From Thiobacillus sp. (GTDB lineage Bacteria; Pseudomonadota; Gammaproteobacteria; Burkholderiales; Thiobacillaceae): 17,270 nucleotides of DNA. How positions within the stretch are numbered: the stretch's first letter is position 1; every line of letters starts with the position of its first letter. Below are positions 6,643-14,624 of the stretch, one piece after another. The notes below the pieces were generated by a model. That model saw nothing but the letters and a program-made list of their open reading frames with translations, searched no databases and was not told the DNA's origin. The stretch lies in NCBI GenBank assembly GCA_020217265.1, contig JAIWOS010000169.1:1-17270 (forward strand), in the 5' to 3' direction. A program made the translations under genes and the position numbers.

Positions 6643-8817
6643 TTGCGCGTGCTGTTGCTTTCCCCTCGCCAGCCGCCCCACTTGGCGCAGCGGTGGGCCG
6701 CTGCGCGGGTCTGCGCCCGGCCCCTCTGTCTGGCGGCGGCGTTTGCCTATGCGGTTGACGCAGCGGGCACGGCCACGCTACGCGTGGAATATCACCCGCA
6801 ACCGGGTGTACATATCGAATATTTTCCACAAGGCGGGCTGTTTCCGCCACAACAGCCGGCCCCGGTTCTCAAGGCGGCGGTAGGCCATCCGCCCGTTGCG
6901 AAGCGCCCAGCCTCCCTGAAGGCGGTGCCCAAGACGGCCGGGCGGACGCGGCACGCCGCCCGTGGCGTCGAATCCGCCCTGCGCCTGAGCCTCACTACCG
7001 ACTTGCAGTGGCCACCCCAAACGCGCGCTCCCGCGCCGGCCCAGCCGCCGCAGGCAACCCCGGGCGGCCTGGCCGCAGCCCTCCCGGTGGCGTGGCAGCC
7101 GCTGCTCGACGCGTTGCAGCACGACGAACAGGGTACGCCGCAGCCGCAATTGGGCGGACTCATCGAACTTCACGGCGATACGCTGCGCGCCCAAGCCGAC
7201 CCGGCGCTGAAGGCGCGCCTCGGCTGGGCGCTGTACCGAGCGCAACGCTTCGCCGATGCCGCCGCATGGTTCCAGGCGGCGCTGTCGCAAGATCCGGGCT
7301 TGGCCACTGCACGCCAGGGCGCTTTTTATGCCCTGCAGCGCGCCGAGCGTTTGCGTGACGCATTCGAGGTCGCCGACCGCGACCCGGCGCTGCGCGCCGC
7401 CCGCGCCGATGTTGCCGTGCAGCTCGCCCTGCGCGAACGGCAGAACGGCGACCTACGGGCTGCGGTTCACTGGTTGCAGCAGGCGATCGCGCTGGGTAAA
7501 ACGGATGTCGAGACGCGCTCCTTGCTCGCGTGGAGCGCGCTACAGGCGGGGGAAACAGCCCGCGCAGCGGGGGAATTCGGCCTGCTGTACGACGCTCAGC
7601 CCAACGATGCCAACGCGGCGCTGGGTCTATACCAAAGCCTCAAACGTGCCGGCCAGACGGCGCGGATCGCCGAACTGGCGAGCAAGCCCGGCGCATTCGC
7701 CGACCTGGTGCGACGCGACGAGGCCTTGTCGTGGCGCGATCTCGGCTTGGCGCGCGATGCGGCGATGGTGGCCGGCGCCGAGCCGATGCTGGCGGGCGCC
7801 GCAGCGCCCAGCGTCGCGGCTGGCGCTTACGTGCGCAGCAAGTCCGGCACAGCAGGCACCAGCCGCTTGCGCATCGCGCGTATTCCCACGCTGAGCCTGC
7901 GCTACACGAATCAGCTTGGCGCATGGGACGCGGCGTTCCATGGGGTCAGCCTGGATGCGGGCGGTGGCGAGCAGGATGCCGGGGTCGGCGGCACGGTATC
8001 TTGGCGCAGTCTCGGGCCCAGGGGCTGGGTAGCCAGTCTGGGGAACACGCCGACCGCCGGCCCCCTTCCTTCCACATGGACAGGCAGCGTCGGCTGGCGC
8101 GACATCGGCGCCGGCCATGAGTGGAACGCGGTGTTGCATCGCAGTCCGGTCGAGGATTCGGTCCTGTCGCTTGCCGGGCTGCGCGATGGGGCGCGCGACC
8201 GGGCTTGGGGTCGGGTGTCACGCGAGGGTTTAACGGCGGGCGGTTATCGCAACCTTTGGCCGCAATGGAACGGGAGCGCGCGACTGGACATCGAGCGCCT
8301 CGTCGGGGAAAACGTGGCCGCCAACACCCATGTTGCAGCCGGGGTGGGGTTCACCCGCGATCTGCCTGTGCCGAACATGCGCTTTTTCAGTGTGGGGCCC
8401 GCCCTCGCATTCGAGCGCTATCGGCGCAATCTGGCTGGCTTTGGCTGGGGGGCGGGTGGATATTTCAGTCCGCAGGCGTTTTCCAGCGCGACGCTGCAAG
8501 CGGTGTTCGAGACCGAGAACGCGCAGCGCTGGCTGCTTGCAGGCCAGGTGCAGGCCGGCTGGCAGTCGGTGCGGGAGGACAGCGGCTTCTGCTCGGCCCC
8601 GCCGTGCGAATCGCGCCCCGGCAGGCGCTCCTCGGGCATTGGCACCAGCGCCGCTGTGCAATGGAGCGTGCTGCTGGCGCCACGCTGGGCGATCGAGGGC
8701 GGCGCACGGCTGCAAACCGGCCCGGCTTATGAGGACCGCGCCGCCACCCTCGCGCTACGCTATTTTTTCGATGGCCGCAAAGGCCTGTTCAGCAGCGACC
8801 TGCCACGGGATCGCTGA
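6643..8817 (+). CDS. bcsC: Cellulose export outer-membrane protein, compact form
   Basis: BcsC carries the glucan across the periplasm and outer membrane. I place the start at TTG 6643 because GAAAGGA lies 8 bases upstream; GTG 6649 is an alternative. This gives 724 residues. After a long basic n-region and a hydrophobic segment (about 27-40) comes a Pro/Ala-rich linker to about 165. A short TPR region (about 187-360) is recognisable by motifs such as LGWALYRAQRFADAAAWF. From about 390 to the end is the BCSC_C beta-barrel domain, with family-typical segments such as SVGWRDIGAGHEW and VLSLAGLRDGARDRAWG. The E. coli protein is about 1150 residues with many more TPRs, so the scaffold is shortened here without any sign of a frameshift. 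It is the last gene of the operon. Confidence 0.92.
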   Translation: MRVLLLSPRQPPHLAQRWAAARVCARPLCLAAAFAYAVDAAGTATLRVEYHPQPGVHIEYFPQGGLFPPQQPAPVLKAAVGHPPVAKRPASLKAVPKTAGRTRHAARGVESALRLSLTTDLQWPPQTRAPAPAQPPQATPGGLAAALPVAWQPLLDALQHDEQGTPQPQLGGLIELHGDTLRAQADPALKARLGWALYRAQRFADAAAWFQAALSQDPGLATARQGAFYALQRAERLRDAFEVADRDPALRAARADVAVQLALRERQNGDLRAAVHWLQQAIALGKTDVETRSLLAWSALQAGETARAAGEFGLLYDAQPNDANAALGLYQSLKRAGQTARIAELASKPGAFADLVRRDEALSWRDLGLARDAAMVAGAEPMLAGAAAPSVAAGAYVRSKSGTAGTSRLRIARIPTLSLRYTNQLGAWDAAFHGVSLDAGGGEQDAGVGGTVSWRSLGPRGWVASLGNTPTAGPLPSTWTGSVGWRDIGAGHEWNAVLHRSPVEDSVLSLAGLRDGARDRAWGRVSREGLTAGGYRNLWPQWNGSARLDIERLVGENVAANTHVAAGVGFTRDLPVPNMRFFSVGPALAFERYRRNLAGFGWGAGGYFSPQAFSSATLQAVFETENAQRWLLAGQVQAGWQSVREDSGFCSAPPCESRPGRRSSGIGTSAAVQWSVLLAPRWAIEGGARLQTGPAYEDRAATLALRYFFDGRKGLFSSDLPRDR

Positions 8818-8923
8818 GTGCAATGCGGTGTCGCCGCGGCATTTTTCCGCGCGCGAGGGCGGGTAGCGCGATGGCTGCGGCTCGTCGGCCAGGCTGAACA
8901 GGCTGGGGCGGGATAGGCCGGCG

Positions 8924-10222
8924 TCAGGTGGTTTCCAAGAGATGCAGGGTGGCATCGACCAGGAATGCCATTTCCTCGTCGCCAGTCACGTACGGCGGCA
9001 TGAAGTAGACCGTGTTGCCGATCGGGCGTAGCAGAACCCCGGCATGCTGGGCGTTTCGAGCGAAGTCGCGTGCAAAGCCGGGGGGCGCGTCACGCACGTC
9101 GAAGGCCCAGATCATCCCCCGCTGACGAAACGCGGCGACGCGTGGGTGCGAGGCGAGCGGCGCGGCGAGGGCGTCGAGCACCGCCTTGCGGCGGTGATTC
9201 GATTCGATGACGGAGTCTTGCTCGAAGATGTCCAGCGTCGCCAGCGCCGCCCGGCAGGCGAGCGGGTTGCCGGTGTAGGAATGCGAATGCAAAAAGCCGC
9301 GCGCGGTGTCGTCGCCGTAGAACGCGGCATACACCGCATCGGTCGTGAGCACCGCGGAGAGCGGCAGATAGCCGCCGGTGATGCCTTTCGAGAGACAGAG
9401 GAAATCCGGCCGCACGCCGGCCTGCTCGCAGGCGAACAGCGTGCCGGTGCGGCCGAAGCCGACGGCGATTTCGTCGGCGATGAGGTGCACCCGGTAGCGG
9501 TCGCAGAGTTCGCGCGCGCGCGCCACATACGCCGGGTGATACATCGCCATGCCGGCCGCGCCCTGCACCAGCGGCTCGACGATGAAGGCCGCGGTGGTTG
9601 CGGCATGTTCGGCCAGATGCGCCTCCAGCGCATCGGCGCAGCGCAGGGCGAACGCCTCGGCGGATTCGCCGGGTTCGGCGCGGCGCGCGTCGGGCGTGGG
9701 CACCTGCGCGCTGTGGCGCACGAGCGGCGCATAGGTGGATTTGAACAGCGGAATGTCGGTGACCGACAGCGCCCCCACGGTTTCGCCGTGATAGGCATTC
9801 TCCAGGCTGACGAAGCCGTTCTTTTCCGGCCAGCCGGCGTTGCGCCAGTAGTGAGCGCTCATTTTCAGCGCGATTTCCGTGGCCGACGCGCCATCCGAAC
9901 CGTAGAACGCGTGGCCCAGCCCGGTGAGTTGCGCCAGCCGCTCGGAAAGTTCGACCACGGGTTCATGCGTCGCGCCGGCCAGCATCACGTGCTCGATTTT
10001 CCCCAACTGATCGACGATCGCCGCGTTGATGCGCGGGTTGCAATGACCGAAGAGATTCACCCACCAGGAGGAAATCGCGTCGAAATAGCGCCGGCCGTCG
10101 GTATCGACGAGCCATACCCCCTCGCCGCGCGCCACCGCCAGCGGCGGTGCGGCTTCAAGCTGCTTCATCTGGGTGCAGGGGTGCCAGACGGCAGCCCGTG
10201 TGCGGGTCAAAATATCATCCAT
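8924..10222 (-). CDS. bioA: Adenosylmethionine-8-amino-7-oxononanoate aminotransferase
   Basis: BioA makes 7,8-diaminopelargonate from KAPA using S-adenosylmethionine as amino donor. This is the antepenultimate step of biotin synthesis, in the cytoplasm with PLP. The protein has 432 residues, the normal length. Visible motifs are WHPCTQM at residues 13-19, SSWWVNLFGH at 51-60, the YHGET segment at 144-148, DEIAVGFGRTG starting at Asp250 (pyridine-nitrogen partner), and SKGITGG with Lys279, the expected PLP Schiff-base lysine. HSHSYTGNPLAC starts at 312. No other bio gene is in the window, so it stands alone here. It converges on bcsC across 106 bases and diverges from groES. Its ATG is only 4 bases from the groES -35 element and has no clear Shine-Dalgarno, so its own promoter must overlap the groE control region. 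Confidence 0.96.
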   Translation of the reverse strand: MDDILTRTRAAVWHPCTQMKQLEAAPPLAVARGEGVWLVDTDGRRYFDAISSWWVNLFGHCNPRINAAIVDQLGKIEHVMLAGATHEPVVELSERLAQLTGLGHAFYGSDGASATEIALKMSAHYWRNAGWPEKNGFVSLENAYHGETVGALSVTDIPLFKSTYAPLVRHSAQVPTPDARRAEPGESAEAFALRCADALEAHLAEHAATTAAFIVEPLVQGAAGMAMYHPAYVARARELCDRYRVHLIADEIAVGFGRTGTLFACEQAGVRPDFLCLSKGITGGYLPLSAVLTTDAVYAAFYGDDTARGFLHSHSYTGNPLACRAALATLDIFEQDSVIESNHRRKAVLDALAAPLASHPRVAAFRQRGMIWAFDVRDAPPGFARDFARNAQHAGVLLRPIGNTVYFMPPYVTGDEEMAFLVDATLHLLETT

Positions 10223-10225
10223 GGG

Positions 10226-10255
10226 CTTGAAATTGTCATTTTACGCCCCTACTAT
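10226..10255 (+). promoter_or_regulatory. groESL promoter, overlapping sigma70- and sigma32-like elements
   Basis: TTGAAA at 10227-10232 and TACTAT at 10250-10255 are separated by exactly 17 bases, a good sigma70 promoter. The same region reads CTTGAAA at 10226-10232, 13 bases, then CCCCTACTA at 10246-10254, close to the heat-shock sigma32 consensus (CTTGAAA, 11-16, CCCCATnT). The last base of the -10 is the first base of CIRCE, so HrcA would block initiation directly. Dual use is inferred from consensus matches only. Confidence 0.8.
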
Positions 10256-10281
10256 TAGCACTCGCCGGCGACGAGTGCTAA
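10255..10281 (+). promoter_or_regulatory. CIRCE operator (HrcA binding site)
   Basis: TTAGCACTC at 10255-10263, nine bases, then GAGTGCTAA at 10273-10281 form a perfect 9-9-9 match to the CIRCE inverted repeat. HrcA binds this element to repress chaperone operons in many bacteria, including betaproteobacteria. It abuts the -10 element and overlaps the expected groES transcription start. Confidence 0.97.
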
Positions 10282-10309
10282 CAACACGGGACGCCGCATC
10301 TAAATTTAC

Positions 10310-10337
10310 AGGCCAAACTGTCCGGGTTGGCCTTTTT
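10310..10337 (+). terminator. Terminator-like hairpin in the groES leader
   Basis: AGGCCAA at 10310-10316 pairs perfectly with TTGGCCT at 10327-10333, and an extra C-G pair forms across one mismatch. The hairpin is followed at once by a T-run (10333-10337, then GTT). It lies inside the groES 5' untranslated region, after CIRCE and about 30 bases before the start codon. On the minus strand the hairpin has no T-run, so it does not look like an end signal for another gene. It could cause premature termination or be a structured leader; function is inferred. Confidence 0.5.
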
Positions 10338-10365
10338 GTTCCCGCAACGCATTGGAGACTTTGCA

Positions 10366-10659
10366 ATGAAAATCCGCCCCCTGCACGACCGTGTAATCGT
10401 CAAACGCAAGGAAGATGAACGCAAGACCGCTTCCGGCATCGTGATCCCCGATTCCGCCAGCACTGAGAAGCCCGACCAGGGCGAAGTGATCGCCGTGGGC
10501 GCCGGCAAGAAGGACGACCAGGGCAAGCTGATTCCGCTGGACGTGAAGGTCGGCGACCGCGTGCTGTTCGGCAAGTACGCCGGCCAGACCGTCAAGGTCG
10601 ACGGCGAGGAAGTCCTCGTGATGCGCGAGGAAGACATCATGGGCGTGATCGAGGCGTAA
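10366..10659 (+). CDS. groES: Co-chaperonin GroES (Cpn10)
   Basis: GroES caps the GroEL cavity during ATP-driven folding. From the ATG at 10366 (GGAG at 10354-10357) it has 97 residues, the standard length. It opens [16 protein letters not shown]. The mobile-loop region [12 protein letters not shown] at about residues 20-31 contacts GroEL. The roof-loop region and the C-terminal [10 protein letters not shown] are typical. The frame is open further upstream, but the ribosome site and family length fix this start. It is the first gene of groESL, 46 bases before groEL, under CIRCE and heat-shock-type control. Confidence 0.99.
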   Translation: MKIRPLHDRVIVKRKEDERKTASGIVIPDSASTEKPDQGEVIAVGAGKKDDQGKLIPLDVKVGDRVLFGKYAGQTVKVDGEEVLVMREEDIMGVIEA

Positions 10660-10702
10660 GCCCCGCGTCCCACAACCGAATTCAAGCATTCTTAGGAGTT
10701 AG

Positions 10703-12346
<1,644 letters not shown>

Positions 12347-12385
12347 TCGAAGCTGCCACGCTTCGCACCTGCGGAGCGCGACCCG

Positions 12386-12415
12386 AAAAAACCCGCGCTG
12401 TGCGCGGGTTTTTTT
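12386..12415 (+). terminator. Rho-independent terminator of groESL
   Basis: The CCCGCG at 12392-12397 pairs with CGCGGG at 12403-12408 across a 5-base loop. An A6 run precedes it and a T7 run follows (12409-12415), so the A/T tracts extend the stem. It lies 40 bases after the groEL stop. The flanking A-tract means it could also work in the reverse direction. Confidence 0.93.
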
Positions 12416-12612
12416 GCGCCCCGCGCGCGTCTAGCCGCTGTTCAGATGCCCATGGATATCCGGCCCGCTCGCTTCTCCCACGACCAGGCTGTCGACATGA
12501 CGGAGCCATGGCAGTAGAAGAACCCCACCGGCAGGGAGTGATGCGCGACATGGGCGCATCCCTGTGGAAGTATCCCAAGCAGCCTCCGGCCCGAACGCAA
12601 GGCGCGTCCCGC

Positions 12613-12642
12613 TTGACGCTGTCGCAGCCCACCCGCTAGAAT
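12613..12642 (+). promoter_or_regulatory. Promoter of the tRNA-Phe gene
   Basis: TTGACG at 12613-12618 and TAGAAT at 12637-12642 are separated by 18 bases and end 13 bases before the tRNA. Each box is close to sigma70 consensus. The 197 bases between the groEL terminator and this promoter contain no gene that I can support. Confidence 0.8.
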
Positions 12643-12655
12643 TCGCCCTCTTTTT

Positions 12656-12731
12656 GGCCAGTTAGCTCAGTTGGTAGAGCAGCGGATTGAAAATCCGCGT
12701 GTCCGTGGTTCGATTCCGCGACTGGCCACCA
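12656..12731 (+). tRNA. tRNA-Phe (anticodon GAA)
   Basis: The 76-base cloverleaf has a perfect 7-bp acceptor stem, GGCCAGT (12656-12662) with ACTGGCC (12721-12727). It has a D-arm containing TAGCTCAGTTGGTAGAGC, an anticodon stem GCGGA/TCCGC with loop TTGAAAA (GAA at 12689-12691), and a T-arm with GTTCGATTC. The discriminator A is followed by an encoded CCA at 12729-12731. It is a single-gene unit with its own promoter and terminator. The 3' end is not duplicated elsewhere in the window, so there is no sign of an integrated element at this tRNA. Confidence 0.98.
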
Positions 12732-12736
12732 CTTTC

Positions 12737-12766
12737 AAAGCCCAACCCTTCTCGGTTGGGCTTTTT
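12737..12766 (+). terminator. Rho-independent terminator of tRNA-Phe
   Basis: An 11-bp perfect stem, AAAGCCCAACC (12737-12747) with GGTTGGGCTTT (12754-12764), has a 6-base loop and runs into a T5 tract. It sits 5 bases after the encoded CCA. Confidence 0.93.
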
Positions 12767-12970
12767 CACATCTGGGCTTTCCTCACACCGTGCGGGGATT
12801 CCGCCGATTTTGCGTGTGTCACGGCCCTGTCGTGTCGGCCAGAAAGCGCACACCGCCCAGCCCGGTTTGACTCTCTTCTGGTCTCTCTTCTCAAAAAATC
12901 GGCCAGAAGTTCGCCAGCCGAGCCCACGCAGAACCCCTTTCGTGACAAGCGCTTGCCATTGATGTGCTGG

Positions 12971-13016
12971 ATCGGGTTCGACGCATGGACCACTTGCTGC
13001 AATAGTCGAACCCGAT
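12971..13016. repeat. 12-bp perfect inverted repeat in an intergenic gap
   Basis: ATCGGGTTCGAC at 12971-12982 and GTCGAACCCGAT at 13005-13016 are perfect inverted copies separated by 22 bases. It lies 20 bases beyond the stop of the DUF2188 remnant, on that gene's downstream side. There is no T-run on either side and no flanking target duplication. It may once have ended the remnant's transcript or be the scar of a small element. The rest of 12767-12970 shows nothing that I can assign. Confidence 0.55.
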
Positions 13017-13035
13017 GACAGCATGGCAGCGATCG

Positions 13036-13128
13036 TCAGCCCTTGGGCGGGTGCGGATCGTTGCCGTAGCTGTTGCGCTCGCGGATGCGACCGTTCTCGC
13101 CATGAATCAACACTTCGCTGGGATGGTT
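13036..13128 (-). pseudogene. C-terminal remnant of a DUF2188-family protein
   Basis: Read on the minus strand, codons ending at TGA 13036-13038 encode a tail containing SEVLIHGENGRIR and then NSYGNDPHPPKG. This closely matches the conserved C-terminus of DUF2188 proteins (IHGRxGxIRxxxSYGNDPxPPKG), small proteins of about 60-75 residues with unknown function. The N-terminal half of the family (the GWAVRGEGN/TQ-type region) is missing. Upstream the frame stays open only to an ATG at 13203, giving a 55-residue product whose first 25 residues do not resemble the family. There is no ribosome binding site there, and an AT-rich tract (13142-13155) lies upstream of where the similarity is lost. I interpret this as a 5'-truncated gene. 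The alternative is a short expressed ORF spanning 13036-13203. Confidence 0.72.
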
Positions 13129-13271
13129 GATGGCGCTGTGGATTAATATATGGATTCCGAAGGCGCCGAGTGCGCTAATTTCTCTGTTCTCTGCCCATGG
13201 CATGGACAGGGTTTAATCCGCGCGCGGCGCGGGTAAACTTGGCGGCTGGAATCCTTACGAGTTTCGCAATC

Positions 13272-13670
13272 ATGGCCATTCCCACCCCTACCGACATCAA
13301 GTTGCACCAGGCTTCAAAAAAACTGGAAATCGCCTTTTCTGACGGCGCGCGTTTCGAATTGCCTTTCGAGTTCCTGCGCGTGTACTCGCCCTCGGCCGAG
13401 GTGCGCGGGCACGGGCCCGGACAGGAAGTGCTGCAGGTCGGCAAGAAAGGCGTGACGATCAACGCCGCCGAACCGGTGGGCCTGTACGGCATCAACTTTT
13501 TCTTTTCCGACGGCCACGACACCGGCATCTATTCCTGGGAATACCTGTACGAGCTGGGCGTGAACCACGACGCGCTGTGGGCCGACTACCTGCGCCGCAT
13601 GGACGAGGCCAAGGCTTCGCGCGATCCCGGCATTGCCGCGATGTTCGAGCGCAAGGTCCAGCCGAAATAA
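13272..13670 (+). CDS. DUF971-domain protein
   Basis: The protein has 132 residues from the ATG at 13272. A longer frame reaches 13197, but the extra residues look non-coding. The DUF971 domain (also called the gamma-butyrobetaine-hydroxylase-like N-terminal domain) covers about residues 8-100. Visible features are an early segment LEIAFSDGARFELPFEFLRVYSPSAEVRG in two conserved pieces, then NAAEPVGLYGINFFFSDGHDTGIYSW, both typical of stand-alone proteobacterial members. No signal peptide or TM segment is visible, so it should be cytoplasmic. The molecular function of these stand-alone proteins is not established; roles linked to Fe-S or metal handling have been suggested for relatives, but nothing here tests that. 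Its own terminator follows, so it is probably monocistronic. Confidence 0.9.
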   Translation: MAIPTPTDIKLHQASKKLEIAFSDGARFELPFEFLRVYSPSAEVRGHGPGQEVLQVGKKGVTINAAEPVGLYGINFFFSDGHDTGIYSWEYLYELGVNHDALWADYLRRMDEAKASRDPGIAAMFERKVQPK

Positions 13671-13698
13671 ACGCGATGCGGGGCGGCATCGAGGACAG

Positions 13699-13725
13699 CG
13701 CGCCCCGCGGGGCGCGTTTTGTTTT
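13699..13725 (+). terminator. Terminator after the DUF971 gene
   Basis: CGCGCCCCGCGGGGCGCG at 13699-13716 is an 18-bp perfect palindrome followed by TTTTGTTTT (13717-13725). It begins 28 bases after the DUF971 stop and ends 15 bases before the next start codon. Transcription of the kinase gene must therefore read through it or start very close by. Confidence 0.85.
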
Positions 13726-13740
13726 GCCAGGGCTCGAAAG

Positions 13741-14619
13741 ATGAGTTTGGCCGACGCGGTGAACGAGGCCATCACGCGCGCCACGGGCGAAGTCTTCCGG
13801 GCGAAGCGCACGCGCGACGTGGCGGGCGGCGACATCCATGCGGCGTCCGTGGTCGAGGACGGAGCGCGGCGCTATTTCGTGAAGGCGAACCGGGCGGCGA
13901 ACCTGCCGATGTTCGAGGCCGAGGCCGCCGCGCTCGACGCGCTGGCGGCCGCGCACACCCTGCGCGTGCCGCGTCCGGTGGTTTCGGGCACGGCAGACGG
14001 GCGGGCTTTCCTGGTGCTGGAGTTTTTCGATCTCGCCGGCCGCGGCGACGCCGCCCGGCTGGGCGAGCAACTGGCGGCGCTGCACCGCGTGCCGCAGGCG
14101 CGCTTTGGCTGGACGCGCGACAACTGGATCGGCGCGACGCCGCAGCCCAACCCGGCGAGCGAAGACTGGATCGCGTTCTGGCGCGACGCGCGGCTGGGTT
14201 TCCAGTTCGCGCTGGCAGCGAAGAACGGTTACGGCGGCGCCCTGCAGCGCGACGGTGAAACCCTGCGCGCGAATCTGGCCGCCTTCTTCGATGGCTACAC
14301 GCCGGTTCCCTCGTTGCTGCACGGCGACCTGTGGGGCGGCAATCACGGTTACCTGCCCGACGGCACGCCGGTGCTGTTCGATCCCGCCTGTTACGTGGGC
14401 GACCGCGAGTGCGATCTCGCGATGACCGAACTCTTCGGCGGCTTCGCCGCGGATTTTCACGCGGCCTACCGCGCGGCGTGGCCGCTCGACGCAGGCTATG
14501 CAGTGCGCCGCACGCTCTACAATCTCTATCACATCCTCAACCACGCCAACCTGTTCGGCGGCGGCTACGCGGCGCAGGCCGCGCGCATGACCGCAAGCCT
14601 GCTGGCGCACATCCGGTGA
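13741..14619 (+). CDS. Fructosamine kinase family protein
   Basis: Members phosphorylate sugar adducts on protein lysines (ketosamines, at carbon 3) so that the adduct falls off, repairing glycation in the cytoplasm. The protein has 292 residues, normal for bacterial members such as E. coli YniA. The protein-kinase-like fold is supported by an early FVKANR lysine, by HGDLWGGN at residues 194-201 (catalytic Asp196, metal-binding Asn201), and by LFDPACYVGDRECDLAM with the metal-binding Asp214. The C-terminal YNLYHILNHANLFGGGY block is also typical. The start at ATG 13741 follows GAAAG closely. The frame is open further upstream but crosses the terminator. The exact substrate cannot be read from sequence; bacterial relatives often act on ribulosamines and erythrulosamines. 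Confidence 0.93.
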   Translation: MSLADAVNEAITRATGEVFRAKRTRDVAGGDIHAASVVEDGARRYFVKANRAANLPMFEAEAAALDALAAAHTLRVPRPVVSGTADGRAFLVLEFFDLAGRGDAARLGEQLAALHRVPQARFGWTRDNWIGATPQPNPASEDWIAFWRDARLGFQFALAAKNGYGGALQRDGETLRANLAAFFDGYTPVPSLLHGDLWGGNHGYLPDGTPVLFDPACYVGDRECDLAMTELFGGFAADFHAAYRAAWPLDAGYAVRRTLYNLYHILNHANLFGGGYAAQAARMTASLLAHIR

Positions 14620-14624
14620 TATCG

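Noticed and set aside
8821..8846. Possible bcsC terminator: GCGG-loop-CCGC followed by GGCATTTTT.
   Set aside because: The stem is only 4 bp and is separated from the T-run by GGCA. It is too weak to call.
12416..12612. Short frames on both strands between the groEL terminator and the tRNA promoter, including a minus-strand frame with a His/Cys-containing segment.
   Set aside because: None has a recognisable domain, a ribosome site or a normal composition, and the interval is under 200 bases.
12835..12908. Direct repeat TCGGCCAGAA at 12835-12844 and 12899-12908.
   Set aside because: Ten bases and two copies in GC-rich DNA is compatible with chance, and there is no third copy or spacer regularity suggesting an array.
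12656..13271. Genomic island integrated at the 3' end of tRNA-Phe.
   Set aside because: No integrase gene and no second copy of the tRNA 3' end are present. The gap is only about 500 bases and then normal genes follow.
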